Part shown: piece after piece, positions 1 to 7,065 of the stretch
How the letters are laid out: each line of letters starts with the position of its first letter
Position numbering within the stretch: the first letter of the stretch is position 1
Notes under the pieces: generated by a model
Told to the model about the DNA's origin: nothing
The model's input: only the letters and a program-made list of their open reading frames with translations
Database searches by the model: none
Source of the DNA: Nitrososphaerota archaeon
GTDB taxonomy: Archaea > Thermoproteota > Nitrososphaeria > Nitrososphaerales > UBA183
Direction of reading: 5' to 3'
DNA: 12,262 nt
Assembly: GCA_029784825.1 (NCBI GenBank)
Contig: JAFMAU010000058.1
Span: 1 to 12,262 of the forward strand
Translations under genes and position numbers: made by a program

Positions 1-816
1 AGGGCCTCGATCAAGCTAGGAAAGGCGTACGCAGACGTGGCGTTCGCCCAGGAAGGGGAGGTCCTGAAGCCGACGAGCCCGGAGAGGGCGCTCGCAATAG
101 CCGCGGCCAAGCCGATCCGTGACTCCGCCCTGGTGCTCTCCACCGGGATCGCGTCCAGCGCCGCCACGTTCTCTGACTCGGCCAAGGTCGCGTGCACGAC
201 GAGGCTCACGTCAGCGCTCAAGACTACCGTGAGGGCGGAGGAGTCGCTGTCGAAGGGGTCGGCAGTAGACGCCGACTTTTGGCTCCTTGCGGCGTCATAC
301 GAGTTCGCGTACGCGCTGCTCTTTTCGAGGGAGGTCGTCCCATCCCCCAGCCACATGCTTTCCCAGCTGCGGGGCGCGTCCAAGGGGGCGAAGGGGTTCG
401 AAGGGGTGTCCATCGGGGCAGGGCTCGAAGGGGCGACGCGGGCCGGGTGCGGCGCGAGGCTCGACGCGCTCGCCGTCATCCACGACCTGGTCCGAGAGGG
501 GTCCGACTCCGCAACCGCCGAGTCGGAGTGGTCAGAAGTGAGGGACGAGATCGTGGGCGCGAAGGCGCGCGAGCTGGTGGCCCGGGCCGAGCTTGCCGAG
601 TGCTACTCCTTCCTGGGGCAGGAGATCGTGGACGCGCTGCAGGCTGTGCAGAAGCTCCACCCCAAGCGAACGGTCGGCGCCCTGGCGAGCGGAGGGGACA
701 AGCTCCTGGGCGAGCGGCTGGTCAGGCAGCTGGGGCTCGCGAGGGACGAAAAGGCGGTCAGGGCGGGGCTGGACGTGCTGAGGCGCCAGGTCACCCTCCT
801 GATGAAGGCGAGCTGA
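1..816 (+). CDS. Hypothetical alpha-helical protein, 3' part (5' end outside window)
   Basis: The frame is open from the first base of the window to a TGA at 814-816, so the gene probably begins upstream. A GTG at 37 is the first possible start inside the window; an AAAGG lies 11 nt before it, but that is weak. I do not recognise the family. The visible roughly 270 residues are rich in Ala, Leu, Glu and Arg and look all-helical. There is no signal peptide, no membrane span and no cysteine motif. A segment reading DADFWLLAASYEFAYALLF followed by PSPSHMLSQLR recalls helical HEPN-like or substrate-binding regions of nucleotidyltransferase partners, but this is only a resemblance. It is followed 54 bp later by an HTH regulator on the same strand that appears to have its own promoter. 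Coding confidence is good because the frame is long and codon use matches the neighbours; function is unknown. Confidence 0.7.
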   Translation, partial: RASIKLGKAYADVAFAQEGEVLKPTSPERALAIAAAKPIRDSALVLSTGIASSAATFSDSAKVACTTRLTSALKTTVRAEESLSKGSAVDADFWLLAASYEFAYALLFSREVVPSPSHMLSQLRGASKGAKGFEGVSIGAGLEGATRAGCGARLDALAVIHDLVREGSDSATAESEWSEVRDEIVGAKARELVARAELAECYSFLGQEIVDALQAVQKLHPKRTVGALASGGDKLLGERLVRQLGLARDEKAVRAGLDVLRRQVTLLMKAS

Positions 817-835
817 CCGAACCGCAGTTCGCTCA

Positions 836-847
836 ACCCTTAATTGC
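836..847 (+). promoter_or_regulatory. Putative TATA box for the HTH regulator gene
   Basis: The stretch AACCCTTAATTG is the only A/T-rich hexamer region between the two genes. Its centre (about 842) is 29 bp before the TTG at 871, so transcription would begin almost at the start codon. This is inferred from spacing only. Confidence 0.45.
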
Positions 848-870
848 GCTTCGGCAGGAGCCAAAGTGGC

Positions 871-1578
871 TTGGCGTCAGATGAAAGCAACGCTGTCGCG
901 AAGATAGCGGGAAGCGTGGTCTCCAGCCCGGACGCCGGAAGGGCGATGAAGGCCTGGAGGGAGAAGCTCGGCATAAGGCAGAAGGCGCTCGCAGACTCCC
1001 TGCGGATATCCGCGTCGGTCCTGAGCGACTACGAGTCCGGGAGGCGGCCGTCCCCCGGGGTGAAGTTCGTCCGCAAGTACATCGAAGCGCTGGTCAGGCT
1101 CGACGAGGGGAAGGGCCGGGTCGTGTCGACCCTGGTGTCGAGCGAAAAGGACGAGGCGATACTGTCCATAGGCGAGTTCGACTCCCCCATAGCGGCGACC
1201 AAGATACTGAAGCTCCTCGGCGCCACCGTTCTCGCCGGGGACCCGGAGGAGGTGAAGCTCTACGGGTACACCGTGGTGGACAGCATCAAGACGATCTACG
1301 CGCTCTCGGGGTACGACTTCTACAGGATATTCGGCGCCACGACGGAGAGGGCGCTGATCTTCACCAAGGTGGGGATGGGGAGGAGCCCACTGGTGGCCAT
1401 CAGGGTGTCCCAGCTGAAGCCGCGGGTGGTCGTCATACACGGGCCGAAGGAAGTTGACCCGCTGGCGGTGGACCTGGCTCGCAGGGAGGGGCTGGTGCTC
1501 GCTCTTTCCGGGGTGCAGAGCGAGGAAGAGCTGATCGGTGCGATGAAAGGGACCCTGCAGCAGCGGCCGACCCCTTAG
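871..1578 (+). CDS. COG1709-like HTH (XRE-type) transcriptional regulator
   Basis: This 235-residue protein has an N-terminal helix-turn-helix domain at about residues 26-83. It contains the typical run KAWREKLGIRQKALADSL, then SASVLSDYESGRR as turn and recognition helix, then SPG and a helix KFVRKYIEALV. This matches the archaeal predicted regulators of COG1709. The C-terminal half (about 110-235) is an alpha/beta domain with TERALIFTKVGMGRSPLVAI and VVVIHGP, as expected for that family; its ligand is unknown to me. I chose TTG 871 because family similarity begins soon after it (ESNAVAKIAGSVV) and AGGAG lies 10 nt upstream. A longer reading from TTG 844 adds nine residues without a ribosome site, and GTG 916 would cut into the conserved N-terminus. 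The gene ends 6 bp from the convergent glycosyltransferase gene. Targets are not evident from the sequence. Confidence 0.85.
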   Translation: MASDESNAVAKIAGSVVSSPDAGRAMKAWREKLGIRQKALADSLRISASVLSDYESGRRPSPGVKFVRKYIEALVRLDEGKGRVVSTLVSSEKDEAILSIGEFDSPIAATKILKLLGATVLAGDPEEVKLYGYTVVDSIKTIYALSGYDFYRIFGATTERALIFTKVGMGRSPLVAIRVSQLKPRVVVIHGPKEVDPLAVDLARREGLVLALSGVQSEEELIGAMKGTLQQRPTP

Positions 1579-1584
1579 CGGACG

Positions 1585-2655
1585 TCACCCTGAAGATGCC
1601 GGCGCGTTCGCGCCTTCGCCTGGGCCGTCGAGGAGCGAAAGGATCATCCGTGCAGCTTTCACCTCCCCACTGAACTCCTTCGGGGGGTCCCTCCGGCCGA
1701 TCTTCTCCGCCACCAGCTCGCTCAGCCTCCCCAGGTCCTCCCACCGGTACCCCAGGGCGGCTGCGTTACGCTCCTGCTCCGCGTGATGCCTGATGGGGAT
1801 GGCGATGATGGGGGTCCCCGAAGCTGCTGCTTCGTCGATCGTGCTCTTCCCTGCGGTCGACACCACCAGGTCCGCGCAGGCGACCAGGTCATGGTTGTCC
1901 GGGACAACCCCGAGGTCTATGACCCGTGCCCCGAACAGCTTCTCTCCGCGGTTCCCGGTCACCACGAGGGTCGCGTCGCGGAGCCCGTCCACGTCCAGGG
2001 CCGCCTTCATTCGCTCTCCGAGCTCCCGCCCTATCCCGCTCCCGCTCATGCTGAGGAGCACTAGCCTGCCGTCGGGGAGACCGAGCTCCTTCCTCGTTTC
2101 GGCCGGAGCGCGCGTCAGCCTGCGGACGATGGGGCCGACGTGCCTCCTGTTCCCGCCGTCTTCCCCGGCCTCGGGGATGACAACCATGTCAACAGACGCC
2201 AGCAGCCCCCCGTACCACCTGCCGACGCGCTCTTCGATCTTCCTGGCGAGCCACCCCCGGGCGAACCCGAGCGAAAGCTCGTCGGCTACGAACACCCGCC
2301 TGACCCCCGCCGTCCCGGCCGCCGTCACCCCCGAGAACTCCTCGTCGCAGACCACGATGTCGGGCGCGTAGGAGGCGATCAGCTTCTCGGCCCGCCTTAC
2401 GTTCCCGCGCTGGGCCAGCCAGGACCGCAGATACCAGAGCGCGACCCGCCCCATCTCGAGCCCGGCCACGGACGGCACCGCGTCATCGACTATCGAGTCC
2501 GCAGCCTCCCCCCGCTCGCGGAGGAACTCGGCCGCGTTCCCCCCGGAGAAGAGCCTCACCTCAGCCCCCTGCCTCCTGAGCTCGCCGACGAGGACGAGCG
2601 ACCTGGTGGCGTGGCCCAGCCCGATGGGGCTCACCCCATAGAGGAGCTTTGGCAC
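1585..2655 (-). CDS. MurG-like GT-B glycosyltransferase (archaeal family)
   Basis: This 356-residue protein has a two-domain GT-B architecture. The N-terminal domain opens with LLYGVSPIGLGHATRS, the glycine-rich GxGHxxR loop (residues 12-18) of MurG-type and related UDP-sugar transferases. The C-terminal domain carries LVVSTAGKSTIDEAAASGTP (264-282) and then IIAIPIRHHAEQERNA, the donor-nucleotide-binding signature of this superfamily. It is expected to move a sugar from a nucleotide donor onto a lipid or other acceptor at the inner face of the membrane; neither donor nor acceptor can be read from the sequence. There is no membrane span. The GTG at 2655 was chosen because the first beta strand follows directly (VPKLLYGV) and a TATA-like box lies 26 bp upstream, predicting a leaderless mRNA. 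The frame stays open further upstream, but that part lies antisense to the DUF92 gene and carries no recognisable domain. Confidence 0.85.
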   Translation of the reverse strand: MPKLLYGVSPIGLGHATRSLVLVGELRRQGAEVRLFSGGNAAEFLRERGEAADSIVDDAVPSVAGLEMGRVALWYLRSWLAQRGNVRRAEKLIASYAPDIVVCDEEFSGVTAAGTAGVRRVFVADELSLGFARGWLARKIEERVGRWYGGLLASVDMVVIPEAGEDGGNRRHVGPIVRRLTRAPAETRKELGLPDGRLVLLSMSGSGIGRELGERMKAALDVDGLRDATLVVTGNRGEKLFGARVIDLGVVPDNHDLVACADLVVSTAGKSTIDEAAASGTPIIAIPIRHHAEQERNAAALGYRWEDLGRLSELVAEKIGRRDPPKEFSGEVKAARMILSLLDGPGEGANAPASSG

Positions 2656-2675
2656 GGGGCGGAACCCCGAAGGTG

Positions 2676-2686
2676 CGTATTTAACG
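2676..2686. promoter_or_regulatory. Shared divergent TATA-like element (glycosyltransferase / DUF92)
   Basis: CGTATTTAACG is a near-symmetric A/T core inside very GC-rich DNA. Read on the minus strand (CGTTAAATACG) it lies about 26 bp from the GTG of the glycosyltransferase. Read on the plus strand it lies about 32 bp from the TTG of the DUF92 gene. One element may therefore serve both directions. Confidence 0.5.
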
Positions 2687-2712
2687 CCACGACGCGGAGG
2701 CCGGCGAAGCGC

Positions 2713-3525
2713 TTGCTCCCCCTGGTCACAGCCGTCGTGCAGTTCTTCGTCGTGGTGGCCGTGTCCCTTGCCGCCGTCCTGCTCAAGACCATCGACGCCC
2801 GCGGGTTCCTGGCCAGCGCCGCCGTGGGGTTCGCGGTGATGTACGGAGGCGGGTTCCAGTGGTTCACGATAGTCGCTGCCTTCTTCATCCTGGGGGTGGC
2901 GTTCACCCTCTACAAGTACGGGTACAAGCGGAAGCTGGGAGGCGCCCAGGGGAAGGGGGGCGCGCGCAACTGGCCACACATCCTCGCCAACGGCGGGGTC
3001 GCGTCCATAGCAGCGGTGGCGAACCTGTTCTACCCCAGCCCCGCCCTCGCTGCAGCGTTCCTCGGGGCCGTCTCGGCGGCGGCCGCAGACACGGCGGCAA
3101 CCGAGCTGGGTCTCCTGAGCAAGGGGCAGCCGAGGCTGATCACCAACCCGTCGAAGACGGTCCTCCCCGGGACCTCGGGCGGGGTCTCCCCTCTCGGTTT
3201 CGTCGGCGCGGCCTTCGCGTCCGCCGTGATCGGGGCCCTGGGGCTCATCCTCGGGGTGCTCCCGGACCATTACTTCCTCTTCCCGATCTGCCTCGCCGGT
3301 GGCCTCGTCGGGGCGGTGGCGGACAGCCTCATCGGCGCGTCAGTCCAGCGCAAGGGGCACTGCGTGGTCTGCCTGAAGCCGACCGAGTCGCTGAAGCACT
3401 GCGGCGAGAAGACCCGGACAACGAAGGGCTCCCCCTTCGTGGAGAACAACGTCGTGAACGTGGCGGCCACGGTGGCCGGAGCCGCCGCCGCTACTGCGGT
3501 GCTGCTCGCGGCGTACGCGCTATAG
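2713..3525 (+). CDS. DUF92 family integral membrane protein
   Basis: This 270-residue hydrophobic protein has the DUF92 signatures in order: GGARNWPHILANGG (82-95), ADTAATELG (125-133), LITNPSKTVLPGTSGGVSPLG (142-162), AVADSLIGASVQ (201-212) and ENNVVN (244-249). About six membrane spans are visible. The loop after the DSLIGA helix carries C217-x2-C220 and H229-C230, the likely metal-binding insertion of archaeal members. Plant and cyanobacterial DUF92 proteins include phytyl-phosphate kinase (VTE6), so an isoprenyl-phosphate kinase or a related role at the membrane is a reasonable guess, not a demonstration. TTG 2713 is the most upstream start compatible with the promoter. GTG 2737 is an alternative that would remove eight residues. 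The 3' end overlaps the convergent glyS gene by 35 bp. The family call is firm; the function is inferred. Confidence 0.88.
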   Translation: MLPLVTAVVQFFVVVAVSLAAVLLKTIDARGFLASAAVGFAVMYGGGFQWFTIVAAFFILGVAFTLYKYGYKRKLGGAQGKGGARNWPHILANGGVASIAAVANLFYPSPALAAAFLGAVSAAAADTAATELGLLSKGQPRLITNPSKTVLPGTSGGVSPLGFVGAAFASAVIGALGLILGVLPDHYFLFPICLAGGLVGAVADSLIGASVQRKGHCVVCLKPTESLKHCGEKTRTTKGSPFVENNVVNVAATVAGAAAATAVLLAAYAL

Positions 3526-4975
3526 AGGGCGGAGCCGTCAGCGCCGCAAGCCTGGCCTTCAGGTCGGAGACCGAAACCCTCTGCTGCTCCCGCGTGTCCC
3601 TGTCCCTGAGCGTGACCGTGCCGTCCTTGAGGGTGTCGTAGTCGACCGTGACGCAGACGGGGACCCCCGCCTCGTCCGCCCTGGCGTACCTCTTTCCTAT
3701 CCCCCCGGACTCGTCGTAGAACGCGTCGAACGACTCCCTGAGCTCCGCGAATAGCTCCCTGGCCTTCTCCTGCAGCCCGTCCTTGTTGACCAGCGGGAAA
3801 ATGCACACCTGGGTGGGTGAGAGGTACGGCTTCAGCGCCATCACGCGCCGGTCCCCCTCCCCCCTCATGGACGACTCGATTATCGCGAAGATGCTCCTGT
3901 CGAGCCCGAGGGAGAGCTCGAACACGTGCGGGAGGACCTTCTCGCCTTCGTCGTCGACCGTGAAGTTGGTCCCGCTCACCCTTTCATGCCCTCCGAGGTC
4001 GTAGTCTCCCCTGTAGTTGCACGCCACGAGCTCCACCCACCCCCAAGAGAGCTTGACCTCCAGGTCGAAGGCGGCCCTCGAATAGAACGCCTTGTCTTCG
4101 TCGGAGAGCACCCTCAGCCTGATGCTGTCAGGGGGGATCCCGGCAGCCTCGTAGAACTCCGTGATCAGCGCGAGGTAGTGCCCCGCGAGCTTGCTCGGGA
4201 CGACCCCACGCTGGATCGCCTCAGCCACTGTCGACTTCGAGTCGGCGCCGTCGGGGAGCCTGAAGTTCAGCTGCTTCGTCGCCGCCCAGTCGAACCTCGC
4301 GTCGTCCGCCTTCTTCGGGTTGAAGAAGACCTCTACCTCCGCCTGGTTGAGCTCCCTGAGCCTGATGAGCGCCTGCCTCGGGGCGATCTCGTTCCTGAAG
4401 CTCCGCCCGACCTGGGCTATCCCGACCGGGAGCTTGACCCGCTGGGTCTTGAACAGGAGCGGGAAGTCGACGAATATGCTCTGGCAGGTCTCAGGCCGAA
4501 GGTACGCCTCCTCCTGGGACGGCCCGATCCCCACCCTGAACATCATGTTGAACCTCGTTGTCCCCGCCAGCCTGCTCCCGCACTTCAGGCACTTCACCCC
4601 CGACTCCTCCATCAGCTTGTCGTAGTCGGCGTCGCTGAGCTTCTCCGGGACCTGCTTCCCGGTCTTGTCCTCGATCAGCTTGTCCGGGCGGAACACCGAA
4701 CCGCACTTCGCGCAGCGGACGAACGGGTCTGTGAACCCGGCCAGGTGCCCCGACGCCTCGAAGACCGCCTTCGGGAGTATCTGGGACCCGTCGATCTCTA
4801 GCATCCCGTCCCTCTTCACCACCACCCTCCTCCAGAGCCCGACGAGCCGATCCTTGAGCCCCACCCCGAGCGGGCCGTAGTCCAGGAACCCGGCGGGGGT
4901 GTTCGGGTAGCTCTCGGCTGTCTTGAAGAAGAACCCCCTCTGCTGCCCCAGCCTCACCACTTCATCGAAGCTCAT
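3491..4975 (-). CDS. glyS: Glycyl-tRNA synthetase (archaeal/eukaryotic class II type)
   Basis: This 494-residue enzyme charges tRNA-Gly with glycine, using ATP, in the cytoplasm. The N-terminus carries RRGFFF and AGFLDYGPLGVGLK (28-41). A zinc ribbon is formed by C88-x2-C91 and C129-x2-C132. Class II motif 2 is FRNEIAPRQALIRLRELNQAE (193-213) and motif 3 is LGLDRSIFAIIE (356-367). The C-terminal anticodon-binding domain covers about 385-480, with FPLVNKDG and DYDTLKDGTVTLRDRDT. The length is somewhat short of the usual 500-600 residues for this type but all motifs are present. The last 14 or so residues (Pro/Ala/Arg-rich) are a non-conserved-looking tail lying in the overlap with the DUF92 gene. 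The ATG at 4975 sits inside the 3' end of the antiporter gene, with GGCGGAG 6 nt upstream, so translation is probably coupled to that gene. Confidence 0.95.
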   Translation of the reverse strand: MSFDEVVRLGQQRGFFFKTAESYPNTPAGFLDYGPLGVGLKDRLVGLWRRVVVKRDGMLEIDGSQILPKAVFEASGHLAGFTDPFVRCAKCGSVFRPDKLIEDKTGKQVPEKLSDADYDKLMEESGVKCLKCGSRLAGTTRFNMMFRVGIGPSQEEAYLRPETCQSIFVDFPLLFKTQRVKLPVGIAQVGRSFRNEIAPRQALIRLRELNQAEVEVFFNPKKADDARFDWAATKQLNFRLPDGADSKSTVAEAIQRGVVPSKLAGHYLALITEFYEAAGIPPDSIRLRVLSDEDKAFYSRAAFDLEVKLSWGWVELVACNYRGDYDLGGHERVSGTNFTVDDEGEKVLPHVFELSLGLDRSIFAIIESSMRGEGDRRVMALKPYLSPTQVCIFPLVNKDGLQEKARELFAELRESFDAFYDESGGIGKRYARADEAGVPVCVTVDYDTLKDGTVTLRDRDTREQQRVSVSDLKARLAALTAPPSIARTPRAAPQ

Positions 4976-6272
4976 CGGTGTCTCCGCCCTCGCCGTCGGG
5001 TGATAAAGCCTCTGCAGTGGGAGGCGTGCCTTCCATGTCGTAGATGGCGTCGCCGCCGGCGTACCGCTGCAGTGTCTCCTGGCGCCCGAACGTCTGGCCG
5101 GTGTACCTCGAGAGCAAGGGGCCCTGGAGGAGGATGCTCAGCATCACCACCCCGAAGGTCAGGGTCGCCACAGGCTGCCTAGCCCCGAAGGGAATGGCAG
5201 ACACCAGGGCGATCGCGAGCGCCCCCCTCATACCGCCGAGCACGGTCGTGTTCATCCAGGTGGAGGGGATCGACGAGCCCGAGACCTTCATGAAGCTGAG
5301 GATGGGATAGACGGAGGTTATCCTCGCCATGACGACGACGGCGTACGCGACGAGGAACGCCCCGAGGCTGATCCCGAGGAGGTAGAGGTTGGTGCTGACC
5401 CCGATGAAGAAGAACGCGGCTGCGTTCGCCACGAACGCGACCACCTCCCAGAACTCCCTGGTCGCTTCTGCGACCTGCTTGCTCTCGACCCTGAAGAGGA
5501 CCGTGTTGCCGTAGTAGAGCCCGGTGACCGCGACCGCGATCAGCCCAGAGGTGCCGAGCTCAGACGCCAGGGCATATGCGCCGTAGACGGCCACCAGCGT
5601 CAGCACGACCTGGGTGATCGAGTCGTCTATCAGGGGCTGGACCATCCTCGCAGCGAAGGCGACTCCCAGCCCCACCAGGATCCCGCCGGAGAGGATGTAG
5701 GTGAACTCGGCCACGGCCGCGACCGGCCTCAGGGAGGCCGCAGTTGAGCTGGTGAGGACGACGGTGAAGATGGCGATGGCCGTCGGGTCGTTGAACACCG
5801 ACTCCATTTCGACGAGGGTCGCCAGCTTCTTCGGGACGTTGACCCGGGAGAATATCTCGAGCACGGTCGCCACGTCAGTGGGAGAGATCAGCGCGGCGAA
5901 GAGGAAGGACACGAGGAGCGAGAGCCCCACCACCTTCCAGAGCACCATCCCGACCACAAGGGTGGAGATCAGGACCCCGACGGTGGCCATGAGCAGGGCC
6001 GGCCTGTAGACGGCGCGGAAGTCCGAAAGCTTGACTTCGACGACGCTTTCGAAGAGCAGAGGAGGGAGGATGAGCCCGACGAAGAGCTGCTGGTTGGCCA
6101 GGTTGTCGAAGAAGCCGGTGAGCCCGCTCAGCGCGGAGATGGGGATGGCTGCCAGCGCCAGCCCCACAAGGACCAGGAGGGTCGTGTACGGGGTCTTGAT
6201 CTTACGGGAGAGAAGCACCGACGCTAGGGCCAGGAGGAAGAAGACGGCCAGCACCACCACTGTAAGAGCCAC
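4962..6272 (-). CDS. CPA1-type Na+(K+)/H+ antiporter
   Basis: This 436-residue polytopic membrane protein has about 12-13 hydrophobic spans. The conserved ion-site segment is VEMESVFNDPTAIAIF (154-169), with the N161-D162 pair typical of electroneutral CPA1 exchangers. The preceding helix has LISPTDVATVL (128-138), and a later helix carries GGMRGALAIAL (346-356) with R349, another family hallmark. It should exchange protons for sodium or potassium across the cytoplasmic membrane. A short acidic tail of about 45 residues follows the last span; no TrkA-N/C domain is attached. GTG 6272 has AAGGAG 7-8 nt upstream and is followed at once by the first span, so the start is well supported. The 3' end overlaps glyS by 14 bp, making a two-gene transcription unit. 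Which cation is used cannot be read from the sequence. Confidence 0.9.
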   Translation of the reverse strand: MALTVVVLAVFFLLALASVLLSRKIKTPYTTLLVLVGLALAAIPISALSGLTGFFDNLANQQLFVGLILPPLLFESVVEVKLSDFRAVYRPALLMATVGVLISTLVVGMVLWKVVGLSLLVSFLFAALISPTDVATVLEIFSRVNVPKKLATLVEMESVFNDPTAIAIFTVVLTSSTAASLRPVAAVAEFTYILSGGILVGLGVAFAARMVQPLIDDSITQVVLTLVAVYGAYALASELGTSGLIAVAVTGLYYGNTVLFRVESKQVAEATREFWEVVAFVANAAAFFFIGVSTNLYLLGISLGAFLVAYAVVVMARITSVYPILSFMKVSGSSIPSTWMNTTVLGGMRGALAIALVSAIPFGARQPVATLTFGVVMLSILLQGPLLSRYTGQTFGRQETLQRYAGGDAIYDMEGTPPTAEALSPDGEGGDTDELR

Positions 6273-6296
6273 GGCCGCACTCCTTGGACTCCATTC

Positions 6297-6305
6297 GACT
6301 TAACC
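6297..6305 (-). promoter_or_regulatory. Putative TATA box for the antiporter-glyS unit
   Basis: On the minus strand the sequence reads GGTTAAGTC, centred about 29 bp before the GTG at 6272. If transcription begins 25-26 bp downstream, the AAGGAG would lie at or outside the 5' end of the mRNA, so either the ribosome site or this box may be misleading. Confidence 0.4.
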
Positions 6306-6320
6306 ATCTTGGGGGCCGGG

Positions 6321-6331
6321 AACCCTTAGGT
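6321..6331 (+). promoter_or_regulatory. Putative TATA-like box for the GNAT gene
   Basis: AACCCTTAGGT resembles the AACCCTTAAT element before the HTH regulator gene and lies about 30 bp before the TTG at 6358. It is weaker in A/T than a standard archaeal TATA box. It is divergent from, and about 25 bp from, the antiporter box. Confidence 0.35.
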
Positions 6332-6357
6332 ACCAGGCGGCCCCTGCGCCGTCCGCG

Positions 6358-6942
6358 TTGCCCGGGCCCGCGCTTTCTGCCAAGGAGCTGTCCAGGAGGA
6401 CGTGGCCCGACTTTGAGAAGCTCTTCAGGAAGCCAGGCGAGTGGGGCGCCTGCTGGTGCGTGTACTACCAGAGGGAGAAGCCGCCGCCCAGCGCCGGGAT
6501 GGGCGTACAGGAGAGGGCGGAGAGGAACCGCAGGGACAAGGAGGAGCTCGTACGCGGGGGGATGTCCCACGGGATAGTCGTGTATTCGGGGAAAGACCCG
6601 GTCGGATGGTGCCAGTACGGGCCGAAGGAGGAGGCTCCGAGGATTGACGCCACGAGGAGGTACCGGAGCCTGTCGCCGAGCTACGGGGGGACCAAGGTGT
6701 GGCGGATATCCTGCTTCTGTGTCGACAGGAGGCACAGGAAGGAAGGGGTAGCCGCATACGCCCTGAACGCAGCGCTCCGCTCGATCGAGCGGAAGGGGGG
6801 CGGGGTGGTGGAGGCGTATCCCGCGACGAACAAGGGGGCGCTGGCGACCTGGTTCGGGACCGTCTCGATGTTCGAGAGGGAAGGTTTCAGGGTCGTCGCC
6901 CCGTTCGGGAAGAGCAACGCCCTGATGACCCGGAAGGTCTGA
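6358..6942 (+). CDS. GNAT family N-acetyltransferase
   Basis: This 194-residue soluble protein of the Gcn5-related acyltransferase fold should transfer an acetyl group from acetyl-CoA to an amine; the substrate is unknown. The acetyl-CoA pyrophosphate-binding motif A is visible as FCVDRRHRKEGVAAYALNAA (120-139), following the strand KVWRISCF. Motif B is MFEREGFRVVAPFGKS (171-186). The N-terminus has WPDFEKLF then EWGACWCVYYQRE (28-40), whose paired Cys32 and Cys34 are typical of a subgroup of uncharacterised GNAT proteins. TTG 6358 is the only early start in frame. No ribosome site is seen, but a TATA-like element at 30 bp suggests a leaderless message. It is monocistronic and divergent from the antiporter gene; there is no neighbour that names a substrate. 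Confidence 0.85.
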   Translation: MPGPALSAKELSRRTWPDFEKLFRKPGEWGACWCVYYQREKPPPSAGMGVQERAERNRRDKEELVRGGMSHGIVVYSGKDPVGWCQYGPKEEAPRIDATRRYRSLSPSYGGTKVWRISCFCVDRRHRKEGVAAYALNAALRSIERKGGGVVEAYPATNKGALATWFGTVSMFEREGFRVVAPFGKSNALMTRKV

Positions 6943-7040
6943 CCTGCCCGCGGGACCGGTTGAAGCCCTGGCCTCAGCCTACGGTGTTCAGCTTCAGCGC
7001 GGACGAGCGTTGCATTCAGAATCCGGGCTACCCCAGGGAG

Positions 7041-7046
7041 AAAAAA
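7041..7046 (-). terminator. T-run terminator after the stalk-protein gene
   Basis: Six consecutive T residues on the minus strand (CGTTTTTTCTC) begin 20 nt after the TAG at 7066-7068. Oligo-T tracts of this sort end transcription in archaea. This is the clearest such tract in the window. Confidence 0.55.
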
Positions 7047-7065
7047 CGGGGAAATGGCGGTGTTA

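Noticed and set aside
192..884. Plus-strand open frame overlapping the first gene in another frame
   Set aside because: It is extremely Arg/Gly-rich, typical of an off-frame reading in GC-rich DNA, and it runs through the start region of the HTH regulator.
2140..2712. Open plus-strand frame running into the DUF92 gene from upstream
   Set aside because: It lies antisense to the glycosyltransferase gene, is Pro/Arg-rich without domain resemblance, and the DUF92 signatures and membrane spans begin only after 2713.
2656..3270. Open minus-strand extension upstream of the glycosyltransferase start
   Set aside because: It is antisense to the DUF92 gene, has low-complexity composition, and the glycosyltransferase fold starts right after GTG 2655 where a TATA box is also suitably placed.
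3926..4801. Long plus-strand open frame of about 290 codons
   Set aside because: It is the complement of glyS, whose class II motifs and zinc ligands are intact. The antisense translation is Arg/Pro/Leu-rich, as expected from GC-rich antisense.
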